Shown here one piece after another: positions 41,508-51,369 of a stretch of 64,000 bases of DNA. Below the pieces are notes generated by a model. It ran no database searches. It was given only the letters and a program-made list of their open reading frames with translations, and had not been told where the DNA came from. Made by a program: the position numbers and the translations under genes. Source of the stretch: Corydoras sp. C115 (Eukaryota > Chordata > Actinopteri > Siluriformes > Callichthyidae); the NCBI GenBank assembly GCA_019802505.1, contig JAFMOC010000442.1, positions 228,501 to 292,500 on the forward strand, given 5' to 3'. How positions within the stretch are numbered: the stretch's first letter is position 1; every line of letters starts with the position of its first letter.

Positions 41508-44364
41508 TATACACATCCATCCATTACCATTCATTCATTCATTATCATCCGCTTTATCCTCTATTAGGGTCGCGGTGGGGTTCCCCATGCCCATCCAGGG
41601 GAGAACGTTTCGGGCGCTGGGCAGATAGACCCAGGACAGGGCGCCAATCCATCGCTGGGCACACACTCACTCATAGAGACACACTCTATATGGGGCAATT
41701 TTTGAGAATTCAGTTGACTTGATCCATGATTTTGGACTGTGGGAGGAAAGCGGAGAACCCGGAGGAAACCCACACGTACACGGGGAAAACATGGAAACTC
41801 CACCCAGATGGGGATTTCAACCGGGAATCCCTAGCGCTGAGAGGAGAACATGCTAAACCACTAAGCCACCGTGCTGCCCGTTCCATCCATTATCTTTTGC
41901 TTTATCCTATATTATGGTCGCGGTGGGGTTCCCCATGTCTATCCAGGGGAGAACGTTTCGGGCGCTGGGCAGATACACCCAGGAGAGGGCGCCAATCTAT
42001 CGCTGGGCACACACTCACTCACACAGACACACTCTATATGGGGCAATTTGTAGAATTCCATTGACCATATCAAAGCAATAAGGTATGAGAGGGCGTGGCA
42101 TTATTGTGAATAAATCAAAAGAGGGAAACGGGTGTTATTATATACGATGCGAATTGGAGCATGATTTATTCACAATAATACACAACCTCGAGCGCCTTTT
42201 TTATTTATTTATTTTTTATAAAAATGTTTGATTCATTAATGTATTCATTTAAAACACGATCATTCATAATCTGGTCTTCCGTGTTTAGTTAAAAGTTTAG
42301 TTAAAGTGAATCATTAATCGCAATAAAAGTATCGGGATATTGATTTAGTGTTCATCAGGAATCGGCTCGCTGTTTATATTAATATGTGTACATGGTTTAA
42401 AATACTGTATTGTATATCACACATTGATACGAAGGGCTCGATTCCCAATCTGGGTGGAGTTTCCATGTTCTCCCCGTGTCCACGTGGGTTTCCTCCGGGT
42501 TCTCCGCTTTCCTCCCACAGTCCAAAAACATGGATCAAGGTCAATTGAGCTCTCCAAATTGCCCCATATAGAGTGTGTTTGAGTGAGTGAGTGTGTGCCG
42601 AGTGATAGATTGCCCCCCCTGTCCTGGGTGTATCTGCCCAGTGCCCGAAATGTTCTCCCCTGGATGGGCATGGGGAACCCCCACCCCCCACCCTAATATA
42701 AGATAAAGGAAGATAATGGATGGATGTCGCAAAAGCACTCTGCACCCAAGGTGCTATTGTCTTTCTATGGAGCGAACCAGATGCTGAACCCAATTGCCCT
42801 AAAACCTGTGTCATCCCTTCACTGACTAAAATGTCTCCGTATCGTCCTTGCGCCACCACAGGGTCCGTCATCCACCGGAGTGAAGCGTCAGAAGGTGGAG
42901 AGCTGGGAGAGGAGTGTGGGTGCATTGAAAGGAAAAAGTGCCCTGGGGTCGTTGGTGGTCAGGAAGAAGCCTGGAGTCAAAACAGCATCACAGCAGCCTG
43001 CAGCTGGAATACAGACAGGTAAAAAAACAACACGATGCAAATTAATGTTTTAATCTTAAGACTTGGCTTTTTTTTCATTAGTGTGTATGTGCCAAGCAGA
43101 ATATGCTTTTACAGTCCACCTTAAAATAATCCTTTAACTGCTTAGAACCAAATTAAATACTTCTTGGGGTGGGATTCCATCCCATCCATTATCTTCCACT
43201 TTCTCCCATATTAGGGTCGGGGGGGGGGGGGGGGGGAATGTTTCGGGCGCTGGGCCGATAGACCCAGGACAGGGGGCAATCTATCGCTGGGCACACACTC
43301 ACTCACACAGACGCACTCTATATGGGGCAATTTGGAGAACTCAATTGACTTGATCCATGTTTTTGGACTGTGGGAGGAAACCGGAGAACCCGGAGGAAAC
43401 CCACACGGACACGGGGAAGACATGGAAACTCCACCCAGATGGGGATTCGAACTGGAAATCCCTAGCGCTGAGAGGAGAACATGCTAAACCACTAAGCCAC
43501 CGTGCCGCCATAATCATCAGATTAACTGTGAAGGTTTTTTTTTTTTTTTTTTTTTAAGTCTTTTTATTGAGGAAAAAGAAGAATCTTTACATACACAAAC
43601 AATTTCACACACATTCCTTATATTCCTTTCTTTTTTTTTTTTTTTTTTTTCTTTTCCCCCATTTTTTTTTTCTTTTTATATTTTCCAACCCTATCCCTTC
43701 CCACCCAAACCCAACCTCCTAGAATAAAGAAAAAAAATAATAATAATAAAAAATAAAAATAAATAATAATAACAATAAATAAATAAATAAGTAAATAAAG
43801 TAAAAATAAATAAATAAAAATAAAGGGGGGGGGGTTCAGTCGGCTGGGGCTGTCTTCAGCGACCTAAAGTAATCCAAGAGGGAATACCACTTCTTATGGA
43901 ACTTTTCCGTATTCCCCCTTAGAGTAAATCTAATTTTTCTTAAATTTAAGAAATCGCATGACTTCTCGTAGCCAAACAGAAATCGAAGGGGGGCCTGACG
44001 ACTTCCAAAGCATTAGAATGCATCGCCTGGCCACCAGGGAGGTGAAAGACAATACATCTAACCCTGTAGCGCTGTACAGGGATTCGTTTAGGGGGAGACC
44101 AAATATCGCCACCCAAGGACACATTTCTAGAGTCTGTGAAGGTTTTTTAGCACGGTCAGCATGTCCTCCTTTTTGATGTGAACTCGTTGGTGTCTACAGC
44201 TGGATGAAAATCATATTATTATTATTTTTATTTTTTATTATTCAGGTGTAAAGTCTTCCCCAGTCGCCTCTGCCAGCATCGGCCAAGGATCAGCAGCTCC
44301 GAAAGGTTCCTCTCTCAGCCTGCTGGGGGCGTACTCGGACAGCGGTGACAGCGGCTCTGACTAG
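34373..44364 (+). CDS. yju2: YJU2 (CCDC94) splicing factor, complete, 8 coding exons
   Basis: Step-one spliceosome factor acting in the nucleus, where it promotes the branching reaction after Prp2/DHX16 activation. Eight exons (24, 101, 145, 135, 182, 151, 157, 119 nt) join in phase to 1014 nt, 337 residues plus TAG; the human protein is of similar size (about 323). The N-terminus [20 protein letters not shown] and the Cys4 zinc site (C43-x2-C46, C80-x2-C83) are near-identical to human YJU2. Residues 108-205 are Glu/Lys/Arg-rich and probably coiled coil. The tail is acidic and Ser-rich, ending SDSGDSGSD. All introns are GT-AG. Introns carry hAT elements, SINEs and an L1 fragment. The next gene, shd, lies downstream on the same strand. 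Confidence 0.97.
34750..34972 (-). mobile_element. SINE, 3'-truncated
   Basis: In yju2 intron 1. Confidence 0.8.
35019..35364 (+). mobile_element. Full SINE
   Basis: In yju2 intron 1. Together with the 35365-35428 spacer and the next SINE it forms a block repeated in inverse at 49.65 kb. Confidence 0.88.
35429..35741 (+). mobile_element. SINE with head deletion
   Basis: Part of the B-box region is missing (GGATTCCCGGCTTCC). Ends 47 bp before yju2 exon 2. Confidence 0.85.
35789..35889 (+). CDS. yju2: yju2 exon 2
   Basis: 101 nt after TGTTTCAG, donor [26 protein letters not shown] and then RQYVVRLMAPFNM. Confidence 0.97.
35985..36550 (+). mobile_element. SINE split by a hAT insertion
   Basis: SINE parts at 35985-36078 and 36484-36550, interrupted by the element at 36079-36483. 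Confidence 0.85.
36079..36483. mobile_element. Non-autonomous hAT element, copy B
   Basis: 405 bp, ends TAGGGGTG / CACCCCTA, with a perfect 8-bp duplication GTGACCAG at 36071-36078 and 36484-36491. No transposase ORF. Confidence 0.9.
36664..37051. mobile_element. Non-autonomous hAT element, copy C
   Basis: 388 bp, same ends. Flanks GTGTACAT and CTATAAAT match at only 5 of 8 bases. Ends 36 bp before yju2 exon 3. Confidence 0.82.
37088..37232 (+). CDS. yju2: yju2 exon 3 (zinc-binding core)
   Basis: 145 nt after TTCTTTAG, donor GTATAA. Holds both Cys pairs (CKTC and CTRC). A hAT element ends only 36 bp before this exon. Confidence 0.97.
37301..37647 (+). mobile_element. Full SINE
   Basis: yju2 intron 3; flank TTTTTATTATTAT-like sequence on the left. 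Confidence 0.85.
37692..38073 (+). mobile_element. Full SINE, GTGTAG-head subfamily
   Basis: Head reads CGCCACGGTGGTGTAGTG; tail (GGAT)n at 38050-38072. Confidence 0.85.
38095..38340. mobile_element. Other fish SINE remnant
   Basis: Contains GAAAGGCACCCCAATTGTTC and CAGTATACAGGGCTGTCC, typical of another fish tRNA-SINE family. Confidence 0.5.
38501..38635 (+). CDS. yju2: yju2 exon 4
   Basis: 135 nt after CTAACAG; TDPENTDYAMEHGATRNFQA and then a Glu-rich helix to NNPMK. Donor GTTCGT is weak, and the next intron is only 92 bp. Confidence 0.96.
38728..38909 (+). CDS. yju2: yju2 exon 5
   Basis: 182 nt, VLENRTRDSKLEMEVLENLQ onwards, strongly charged helix; donor GTAGGG. Confidence 0.96.
38929..39250 (-). 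mobile_element. SINE copy
   Basis: yju2 intron 5, starts 20 bp after exon 5; small deletions. Confidence 0.83.
39395..39680 (-). mobile_element. Diverged SINE copy
   Basis: Tail and head incomplete. Confidence 0.7.
39776..40503 (-). mobile_element. L2 remnant split by another repeat
   Basis: L2 pieces at 39776-39818 and 40474-40503 are continuous in other copies (GAACAAGCAGTTGGGTAGC). The insert 39819-40473 begins TTCAAGTTCAAGTAATTTAT, a repeat also present in part at 30735-30935. Confidence 0.7.
40640..40852 (+). mobile_element. tRNA-derived SINE with L2-type tail, copy 1
   Basis: A-box TGGTAGCTCAGTGG, B-box GGTTCAAATCC, tail TCGCTTTGGATAAAAGCGTCC as in the L2 copies. Not a functional tRNA gene: no cloverleaf 3' end. 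yju2 intron 5, just before exon 6. Confidence 0.85.
40919..41069 (+). CDS. yju2: yju2 exon 6
   Basis: 151 nt after TTCTTTAG; acidic stretch DWDSDSDQEPDQGEEQ; donor GTATCT. Confidence 0.93.
41107..42065 (-). mobile_element. Three SINE copies and an (AT)n tract
   Basis: 41107-41408 (24-base G run near 41151), (AT)n 41451-41499, full copy 41527-41879, and 41880-42065 (5'-truncated) immediately adjoining. yju2 intron 6. Confidence 0.85.
42430..42725 (+). mobile_element. SINE, 5'-truncated
   Basis: Ends 137 bp before yju2 exon 7. Confidence 0.83.
42862..43018 (+). CDS. yju2: yju2 exon 7
   Basis: 157 nt after CCACCACAG. VKRQKVESWERSVGALKGKS corresponds to the human KRKVEVWEQSVGSL region. Donor GTAAAA. 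Confidence 0.94.
43177..43509 (-). mobile_element. SINE copy
   Basis: Internal deletion around a 16-base G run at 43219-43235. Confidence 0.83.
43541..44133 (-). mobile_element. 5'-truncated L1-clade LINE fragment
   Basis: Minus frame 44124-43930 reads LARRCILMLWKSS-like sequence with WLREVMRFLKFKK and then, after a one-base frame shift, a WYSLLDYFRS end, typical of L1-clade ORF2 C-termini. Poly-T (the element's poly-A) at the left; 15-bp duplication CTGTGAAGGTTTTTT at 43526-43540 and 44134-44148. yju2 intron 7, about 100 bp before exon 8. Confidence 0.82.
44246..44364 (+). CDS. yju2: yju2 exon 8 (C-terminus)
   Basis: 119 nt after TTATTCAG, ending at TAG 44362-44364. SLSLLGAYSDSGDSGSD matches the human ending SLSQLGAYLDSDDSNGSN. 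Confidence 0.95.
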
Positions 44365-44564
44365 TCAGCCTGACGGAAAGCAGATCCGCTGCACGATGTG
44401 AGAACGCAAAATGGTCTCGGTGAAATGGACACAGTGGACAGGAATCAGGAGGTTTTCAGGTGGTCGGCCTCGGTGGTCTGTATACAGTTTCGGCGCTGCG
44501 TGTTTAAGAATTATTTTTTAACGATCATGTTGGAGTTTTATCATTTTTGCTTTGGTTTTATTAA

Positions 44565-44570
44565 AATAAA
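44565..44570 (+). promoter_or_regulatory. yju2: yju2 polyadenylation signal
   Basis: AATAAA about 200 bp after the stop. A second AATAAA is at 44639-44644. The 3'UTR 44365-44660 is free of recognised repeats. Confidence 0.7.
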
Positions 44571-44698
44571 TGTCAAAACAATGTCTACAGAAGTGAGGGG
44601 TGTTAGAGCTTTGTTTCATCTTTAATGTCACTCACTTTAATAAATGTTTATTATGTAAATCTCATTCATTTATCTATTGTCTTCTGCTTTATTCTCAG

Positions 44699-45363
44699 GG
44701 CGGCATAGTGGTTTAGCATGTTCTCCTCTCAGCACTAGGGATTCCCGGTTCGAATCCCCATCTGGGTGGAGTTTCCATGTTCTCCCCGTGTCCGCGTGGG
44801 TTTCCTCCGGGTTCTCAGGTTTCCTCCCACAGTCCAAAAACATGGATCAAGTTAATTGAGATCTTCAGATTGCCCCATATAGAGTGTGTCTGTGTGAGTG
44901 AGTGTGTGTCCAGTGATGGATTGGCGCCCTGTCCTGGGTCTATCTGCCCAGCGCCCAAAACGTTCTCCCATGGATGGGCATAGGGAACCCCACCGCAACC
45001 CTAATAGAGGATAAAAGCGGTGATAAGGAATGAATGAATGCATTATCCTCTACTAGGGTCGTGGGGAGGTTCCTCCTGCCCATCCAGGGGAGAACGTTCC
45101 GGGCGCTGGGCAGATAGACCCAGGACAGGGCGCCAATCCATCGCTGGGCACACACTCACACACATACGCACTCTATATGGGGCAATTTGGAGAATTCAAT
45201 TGACCTCGATCCATGTTTTTGGACTGTGGGAGGAAAGCGGAGAACCCGGAGGAAGCCCACGCGGACACGGGGAGAACATGGAAACTCCACCCAGATGGGG
45301 ATTCGAACCGGGAATCCCAAGTGCTGAGAGGAGAACATGCTAAACCACCAAGCCACCGCCGCC
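44699..45363. mobile_element. Tail-to-tail inverted SINE pair
   Basis: 44699-45040 (+) and 45043-45363 (-), tails adjoining, giving a 660-bp near-palindrome just downstream of yju2. Confidence 0.87.
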
Positions 45364-45652
45364 TCTGAGAGTTTATATATTTCATAAATTCAGTCGACAT
45401 TAAACAGCCCCACGCCTGGAGACAAGCCAAGGGCTTCTGGGTGAAGAATTTGATCTTAACTTGACACTAATATAAAGCCCTCGGTAATTTGTTTTTTGTT
45501 TAAGGTGAGGCGTGAGATTAAAACAGATGCCCCCAGCCGTATTGATTTCGCAAAATAGAGTCGTAAACATGTTCTCTGCTTCCTTTAAAGAGACCAGAAT
45601 TCAGTACATGGACTTAAGCAGCTGTATAATATAACACATCAACTAAAAATGC

Positions 45653-45988
45653 ATTCATTATCTCCCGCTTTCTCCTCTATTAGGGTCGTGGGGGGGGGTT
45701 CTCCATGCCCATCCAGGGGAGAACGTCTCGGGCGCTGGGCAGATACACCCAGGACAGGGCGCCAATCCATCGCTGGGCACACACTCACTCACACAGACAC
45801 ACTCTATATGGGGCAATTTGGAGAACTCAATCGACTTCATCCATGTTTTTGGACTGTGGGAGGAAACCGGAGAACCCGGACGAAACCCATGGAGAGAACA
45901 TGGAAACTCCACCCAGCTGGGGATTCGAACCGGGAATCCCTAGCGCTGAGAGGAGAACGTGCTAAACCACTAAGCCACCATGCCGCCT
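45653..45988 (-). mobile_element. Full SINE
   Basis: Flank CACATTAACTAATAAAA on the right resembles ACACATCAACTAAAAAT on the left (target duplication, diverged). Confidence 0.85.
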
Positions 45989-46039
45989 CACACATTAACT
46001 AATAAAATTATTATATATATTATTTTATATTATGGGCTT

Positions 46040-46550
46040 AGTTGGCTTAGTGGTTTAGCATGTTCTCCTCTCAGCTCTAGGGATTCCCGGTTTGAATCCC
46101 CATCTGGGTGGAGTTTCCATGTTCTCCCCGTGTCCGCGTGGGTTTCCTCCGGGTTCTCCGCTTTCCTCCCACAGTCCAAAAACATGGATCAAGTCAATTG
46201 AGTTCTCCAAATTACCCCATATAGAGTGTGTCTGTGTGAGTGAGTGTGTGCCCAGCGATGGATTGGCGCCCTGTCCTGGGTGTATCTGCCCAGTGCCCGA
46301 AACATTCTCCCCTGGATGGGCATGGGGAACCCCCCCCCCACCCCCCCCCCCCCCCCCCCCGACCCTAATAGTGGATAAAGCAGGAGATAATAAATGAATG
46401 AATTGACCTTGATCCATGTTTTTGGACTGTGGGAGGAAACCCACGCGGACACGGGGAGAACATGGAAACTCCACCCAGATGGGGATTCGAACCGGGAATG
46501 CCTAGCGCTGAGAGGAGAACATGCTAAAGCACTAAGCCACCGTGCCGCCA
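46040..46550. mobile_element. SINE (+) joined to partial SINE (-)
   Basis: 46040-46402 (+) and 46403-46550 (-), then (AT)n 46554-46592. C-rich run at 46330-46361. Confidence 0.85.
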
Positions 46551-46552
46551 AT

Positions 46553-46598
<46 letters not shown>

Positions 46599-46689
46599 AA
46601 GGTAAAACAGAAGAAAACATTTTATACATTCAGAGTAATGCAATTTATTTATTTATATATATATATATATAAAACAATAGAGAGCAAGA

Positions 46690-46965
46690 CACGGTGGCTT
46701 TCGAATCCCCCATCTGGGTGGAGTTTCCATGTTCTCCCCTTGTCCGCGTGGGTTTCCTCCGGGTTCTCCGGTTTCCTCCCACAGTCCAAAAACATGGATT
46801 CAAGTCAATTGAATTCTCCAAATTGCCCCATATAGAGTGTATATGTGTGAGTGAGTGTGTGCCCAGCGATGGATTGGCGCCCTGTCCTGGGTGTATCTGC
46901 CCAGGGCCCGAGACGTTCTCCCCTGGATGGGCATGGGGAACCCCCCCCCCCCTCCCCAAGGAATG
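46690..46965 (+). mobile_element. SINE, both ends truncated
   Basis: Ends at the C-run before a hAT element. Confidence 0.8.
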
Positions 46966-46974
46966 AATAGAGAG

Positions 46975-47789
46975 TAGAGCTGTGCGGATCGATACAAATA
47001 TCGATAATATCGATACCAACGCTGGTATTGGTATTGAACAATACTTGCGTAAAAATATCGATACTCAAGTTTTTTGTGTGTGCAAATTCCTTCTTTATTG
47101 TTTTGCCTAAGAACAATTCTATTTGAAAAAAAGAAACAAAGAAAGAAAAAACTGTCTAGTGAGGGGAGTATATTTGTATTGTCGTTTCTCCTTTTGTACC
47201 TCAAAAATATATATTTTCCTCACGTTAAAGCAAACTTTGTTTTATTACTGTTCCATTGTTTCTAAACAAAGATGTTGATTGGGATACATTATTTTGTTGT
47301 CACCTACAATGTTTGGCGAAATTCTATACTAGGTCTTTTGGATCATTCATTCATTCATTCATTATCTCCCGCTTCATCCTTTATTAGGGTCACGGTGGGG
47401 ATCCCCATGCCCATCCAGGGGAGAACGTCTTGGGCGCTGGGCAGATACACCCAGGACAGGGCGCCAATCCATCACTGGGCACACACTCACTCACACAGAC
47501 ACACTCTATATGGGGCAATTTGGAGAACTCAATTGACTTGATCCATGTTTTTGGACTGTGGGAGGAAACCGGAGAACCCAGAGGAAACCCACGCAGACAC
47601 GGGGAGAACATGGAAACTCCACCCAAATGGGGATTCGAACCGAGAATCCCTAGTGCTGAGAGGAGAACGTGCTAATCACTAAGCCACCGTGCCGCCGTCT
47701 TTTGGATCAATGAAGCCTAAATATTAAAAAGTATCGGTATCGAATATCGCGATATTGGCCCTGTATTTACTTGGTATCGCACAGCTCTA
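46975..47789. mobile_element. Second hAT family, with nested SINE
   Basis: Inverted ends TAGAGCTGTGC / GCACAGCTCTA and a perfect 8-bp duplication ATAGAGAG (46967-46974, 47790-47797). Contains repeated TATCGATA-type motifs. About 450 bp without the nested SINE; no transposase. Confidence 0.92.
47346..47696 (-). mobile_element. Full SINE nested in hAT element
   Basis: 351 bp with a 13-bp duplication GTCTTTTGGATCA at 47333-47345 and 47697-47709. Defines the element's exact ends: from (ATTC)n to CCGTGCCGCC on this strand. Confidence 0.93.
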
Positions 47790-47809
47790 ATAGAGAGCAA
47801 TCTAAAACT

Positions 47810-47984
47810 TTGCCGCCCTCGGTTCACTTGTACGAGTCGACTCTCTGTCGGTGTTGGCTCTGTGAGGAATCGGTTCCTCTGTGAGGAATCTCGGAGCAGA
47901 CGCTGCTGGTCGCCGTGCAGACGAACGCCGGAGTTTAACTTCGAAATGTTTGATTTGTAGCTGCGTCTGCCGAACGCGTCTGCA
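47810..47984 (+). promoter_or_regulatory. shd: Possible shd first (non-coding) exon in a CpG-rich region
   Basis: Repeat-free, CpG-rich sequence ending at a strong donor, CTGCAG|GTGAGT (GT at 47985). CpG richness continues patchily to 48480. Strand, position 6 kb before the shd ATG and the donor fit a 5'UTR exon, but no transcript evidence is available. Confidence 0.35.
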
Positions 47985-47999
47985 GGTGAGTGCTGCGGC

Positions 48000-48600
48000 A
48001 TCGCTCGCTGGTCCTCGCTGTTCTAAAAGTCTCGTTTCGGGCTTAAAACACATCATATAACGTTGGCTTTTCGGAAGGTACGGAGCTCGGTACAATAGCG
48101 GAATGACGTGATCGAGAGTGCGAAGCTCACACAGTTCACCCGAAAAGAATTACCCCGCCGTTTCACCTCGAACCCGTCCCCGTTTTTATTCACCTTTATT
48201 TCTGCACACTTTAATTTTTGTTTCGCCCCACGTTTTTTAATTTTAAAGAAAGGTGTCATCCGCTAGCTTGTTGCTGGCTAGTGGGGGGGATCCGTCCCAA
48301 ACGGCGTGTTCGGAGACTGAGGAGTGCGCCTCGTTGGGAACACGACCGGCGCGGTATACCGGTTTATCGCTCGGTGTAGTGCTCGCACGGCGGTTTGGGA
48401 TGCAGCCATTGTCCGGGTTAGAGATGCGGTTTAGAGGAACAGTTAGAAACGCCGCCGCTCTTTGATCTCGGTGCGTTTTGTTGACGCTTTCAAATGATGC
48501 CGGTTTATTTTGTAAAGTTTTTTTTATTTAGTTTTATTTTTTTAGTCGGAAAGCCAGTATTTAAAAAGTGCCTCATTAATATGACTTTAGAGAAACTTTT
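48000..48600. other. CpG-bearing unique sequence
   Basis: No ORF with recognisable homology; CpG-richer to about 48480. Possibly the downstream part of an shd promoter region. Confidence 0.35.
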
Positions 48601-48602
48601 CG

Positions 48603-48720
48603 AAGTCAAAGTCGGCTTTATTGTCAATTCCTTCACATGTTCTATACTTACAAAGTGATCGAAATGACGTTCCTCACTTTCCCACGGTTACAGACATTTA
48701 TGACATTTAAACATAAAAAA
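48603..48720. mobile_element. Fish interspersed repeat end
   Basis: GTCAAAGTCGGCTTTATTGT and the TTCCTCACTTTCCCACGG region are a common fish repeat terminus; exact family not assigned. Confidence 0.5.
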
Positions 48721-48864
48721 CATAAAAACAAGAAAGTGAAATGAAGTGTGATGTAACGGAATTCAACAGTAAAAAAGTTTAAATACTATAATTATGTTGT
48801 GACAATGAAAGGCAATGTAAATGCGAATTAAGTAGTAACAGTAATGATAATAATATATATATAT

Positions 48865-49670
48865 TCATTCATTCATTATCTTCCACTTTATCCTCTATTA
48901 GGGTCGCGGTGGGGTTCCCCATGCCCATCCAGGGGAGAACGTCTCGGGCGCTGGGCAGATACACCCAGGACAGGGCGCCAATCCATCGCTGGGCACACAC
49001 TCACTCACACAGACACACTCTATATGGGGCAATTTGGAGAACTCATTTGACTTGATCCATGTTTTTGGACTGTGGGAGGAAACCGGAGAACCCGGAGGAA
49101 ACCCACGCAGACATTATTATTATTATTATTGTTATTAACAACAATAACATCTATAGTAATAATAGCAATAACAATAATAAATAGTAGTAGTAATATTAAT
49201 AATGCTAATAATAATAAAGTAATAAGTAATAATAAAGCGGCGGCATGGAGGCTTAGTGGTTTAGCATGTTCTCCTCTCAGCACTAGGGATTCCCGGTTCA
49301 AATCCCCATCTGGGTGGAGTTTCCATGTTCTCCCCGTGTCTGCGTGGGTTTCCTCCGGGTTCTCCAGTTTCCTCCCACAGTCCAAAAACATGGATCAAGT
49401 GAATTGAGTTCTCCAAATTGCCCCATATAGAGTGTGTCTGTGTGAGTGAGTGTGTGCCCAGCGATGGATTGGCGCCCTGTCCTGGGTGTATCTGCCCAGC
49501 GCCCGAGACGTTCTCCCCTGGATGGGCATGGGGAACCCCACCGCGACCCTAATAGAGGATAAAGCGGGAGATAATGAATGAATGAATAATAATAAATATA
49601 AATATATATAGATTGGGATTCCAACCGGGAATCCCTGGCGCTGAGAGGAGAACATGCTAAACCACTAATG
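48865..49670. mobile_element. SINE (-), (ATT)n-type tract, SINE (+), SINE fragment (-)
   Basis: 48865-49115 (-, cut at CCCACGCAGACA), trinucleotide-rich 49116-49238, 49241-49588 (+, full) and 49608-49670 (-). The first and third form an inverted pair. Confidence 0.85.
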
Positions 49671-49725
49671 TTCTGCTACATATAAAATACAATCTACAGA
49701 CATCAGTGTGAAGAAATTGTTACCA

Positions 49726-50056
49726 CAGAGTCCATCCATCCATTATCTTCCGCTTTATCCTCTATTAGGGTTGCGAGGGGGGGGGGGGGTTCCCCATGTC
49801 CATCCAGGGGAGAATGTTTCGGGCGCTGGGCAGATAGACCCAGGACAGGGGGGCAATCTATTGCTGGGCACACACTCACTCACGCATACACACTCTATAT
49901 GGGGCAATTTGGAGAATTCAATTGATCTTGATCCATGTTTTTGGACTGTGGGAGGAAAGCGGAGAACCCGGAGGAAACCCACGCGGACACGGGGAGAACA
50001 TGGAAACCCTAGTGCTGAGAGGAGAACGTGCTAAACCACTAAGCCACTGTGCCGCC
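49726..50056 (-). mobile_element. SINE with head deletion
   Basis: The B-box region is deleted (CATGGAAACCCTAGTGC). Pairs with the spacer at 49660-49725. Confidence 0.85.
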
Positions 50057-50440
50057 ATATGAACTTATCAGTTATCACTAAATGAAACGTTTAGAACTAC
50101 GTCTCATGAACGGGATGCTCGTTTCCACATGCAGCAATTCATAAAACATCTGTGACGGAGCCGACCAATCAGAATGAGACGCACGTTTGAGCGACGGCGC
50201 TGACGGAACCTGTGGGGAATCAGTCGGGAGGAATTTCACATTCGAGTCATATGAGCGAGGGAAGTCTCACTTTCTCAGACTGACCTTTGCATTAGAATTC
50301 CGAGTGGGAGTTTTAAGAGCTTTCCGGAGCTCGTGTTTCATGTGAATGGAGTATAAAATATGTATGTAAGGGATAGACAACAAAGAAAGGCATTATTTCC
50401 CCCTATGTTTAGCTTTTCAAATTAAGATTATATATATTTT
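50057..50440. other. Unique sequence
   Basis: Nothing recognised. Confidence 0.4.
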
Positions 50441-50444
50441 AATA

Positions 50445-51160
50445 AGGTGGCTTAGTGGTTTAGCATGTTCTCCTCTCAGTGCTAGGGATTCCCGGTTCGA
50501 ATCCCCATCTGGGTGGAGTTTCCATGTTCTCCCCGTGTCCGCGTGGGTTTCCTCCGGGTTCTCCGGTTTCCTCCCACAGTCCAAAAACATGGATGAAGTC
50601 AATTGAATTCTCAAAAATTGCCCCATATGGCGGCACGGTGGCTTAGTGGTTTAGCACGTTCGCCTCTCAGCACTAGGGATTCCCGATTCCCGGGTGGAGT
50701 TTCCATGTCCTCCCGTGTCCGCGTGGGTTTTCTCCAGGTTCTCCAGTTTCCTCCCACAGTCCAAAGACATGGATCAAGTCAATTGAATTCTCAAAAATTG
50801 CCCCATATAGCGGCACAGTGGCTTAGTGGTTTAGCATGTTCTCCTCTCAGCGCTAGGGATTCCCGGTTCGAATCCCCGTCTGGGTGGAGTTTCCATGTCC
50901 TCCCCGTGTCTGTGTGGGTTTCCTCCGGGTTCTCCGGTTTCCTCCTGCAGTCCAAAAACATGGATCAAGTCAATTGAGTTCTCCAAATTGCCCCATATAG
51001 AGTGTGTGTGTGTGAGTGAGTGTGTGCCCAGCGATGGATTGGCGCCCTGTCCTGGGTGTATTTGCCCAGCGCCCGAGACGTTCTCCCCTGGATGGGCATG
51101 GGGAACCCCCCACCGCGACCCTAATAGAGGGTAAAGCGGGAGATAATTAATGAATGAATT
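50445..51160 (+). mobile_element. Three SINE copies in tandem, first two truncated alike
   Basis: 50445-50628, 50629-50811 and 50812-51160. The first two both end at AAAAATTGCCCCATAT, giving a head-to-tail unit of 184 bp. Confidence 0.85.
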
Positions 51161-51240
51161 AATTAATATTTTAATTTTAAAAAAGTGTTCAATCTGTTGC
51201 ACCATTTTCCACCCTTTGTTTGTTTTTTATTTTATTTTAG

Positions 51241-51300
51241 AGCTCCACATCTGAGAGAAGAAAGAAATTGAGAGGTTTCGATGAATCAAGGAGATTAAAG
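51241..51300 (+). other. Exon-like island between yju2 and shd
   Basis: Exactly 60 nt between a long pyrimidine-rich acceptor (tttttattttattttag) and donor GTAAAC. Open in phase 0 (SSTSERRKKLRGFDESRRLK). Could be a 5'UTR or cassette exon of shd, or chance. Confidence 0.3.
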
Positions 51301-51369
51301 GTAAACATTCTCTCCTTGAAGAAGAATGTCATACTTTTTAGTATAAGAACAGTCTTAGTAGCTTAGTAG

